Origin: an uncultured Synergistales bacterium
GTDB taxonomy: Bacteria; Synergistota; Synergistia; Synergistales; Aminobacteriaceae
Length of the DNA: 5,630 nt
Reading direction: 5' to 3'
Assembly: GCA_905236605.1 (NCBI GenBank)
Contig: CAJORD010000178.1
Location: 1 to 5,630 of the forward strand
Shown here one piece after another: positions 5,630-5,630 of the stretch. Positions within the stretch are counted from its first letter, which is position 1. Every line of letters begins with the position of its first letter. Position numbers and translations under genes: made by a program. The notes under the pieces were generated by a model that saw only the letters and a list, made by a program, of their open reading frames with translations, had not been told where the DNA came from and made no database searches.

Positions 5630-5630
5630 A

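Overview
The window is a compact bacterial chromosome segment coded entirely on the minus strand. Six complete genes and two genes cut by the window edges fill almost all of it. Coding DNA is moderately AT-rich and the short intergenic gaps are very AT-rich. The genes are housekeeping types found across bacteria, so the phylum cannot be fixed from them. From memory, one linker in FtsH resembles spirochaete-type FtsH more than the E. coli or Bacillus form, but this is only a weak hint. A free-living or host-associated anaerobe with modest GC would fit; I do not claim a taxon.

In transcription order (high to low coordinates), the layout begins with the C-terminal end of a likely HDOD-domain signalling protein (5405-5629). 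Then come cmk, cytidylate kinase (4701-5375); a PlsC-family acyltransferase (4078-4704); a YicC/YloC-family endoribonuclease (3175-4062); gmk, guanylate kinase (2613-3185); an unrecognised 152-residue protein with two membrane segments (2165-2623); and ftsH, the membrane AAA+ zinc protease (223-2103). Spacing is tight: a 29-bp gap, a 4-bp overlap, a 15-bp gap, two 11-bp overlaps and a 61-bp gap. This indicates one polycistronic unit with translational coupling. A strong intrinsic terminator (155-192) closes it.

Immediately past the terminator, a perfect TATAAT -10 box, a short AT-rich leader and a near-consensus Shine-Dalgarno start a new gene (1-79). It begins with GTG and encodes a clear Sec signal peptide; its body lies off the left edge.

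The operon joins nucleotide monophosphate kinases (CMP/dCMP and GMP), a phosphatidic acid synthesis step, an RNase and membrane protein quality control. This is a growth-linked housekeeping set rather than a defence or mobile system. I see no mobile element, CRISPR array, tRNA, rRNA or phage gene. The parts least explained are the 152-residue membrane protein, which sits where many bacteria carry rpoZ, and the strongly expressed-looking secreted protein at the left edge. I found no convincing new system.
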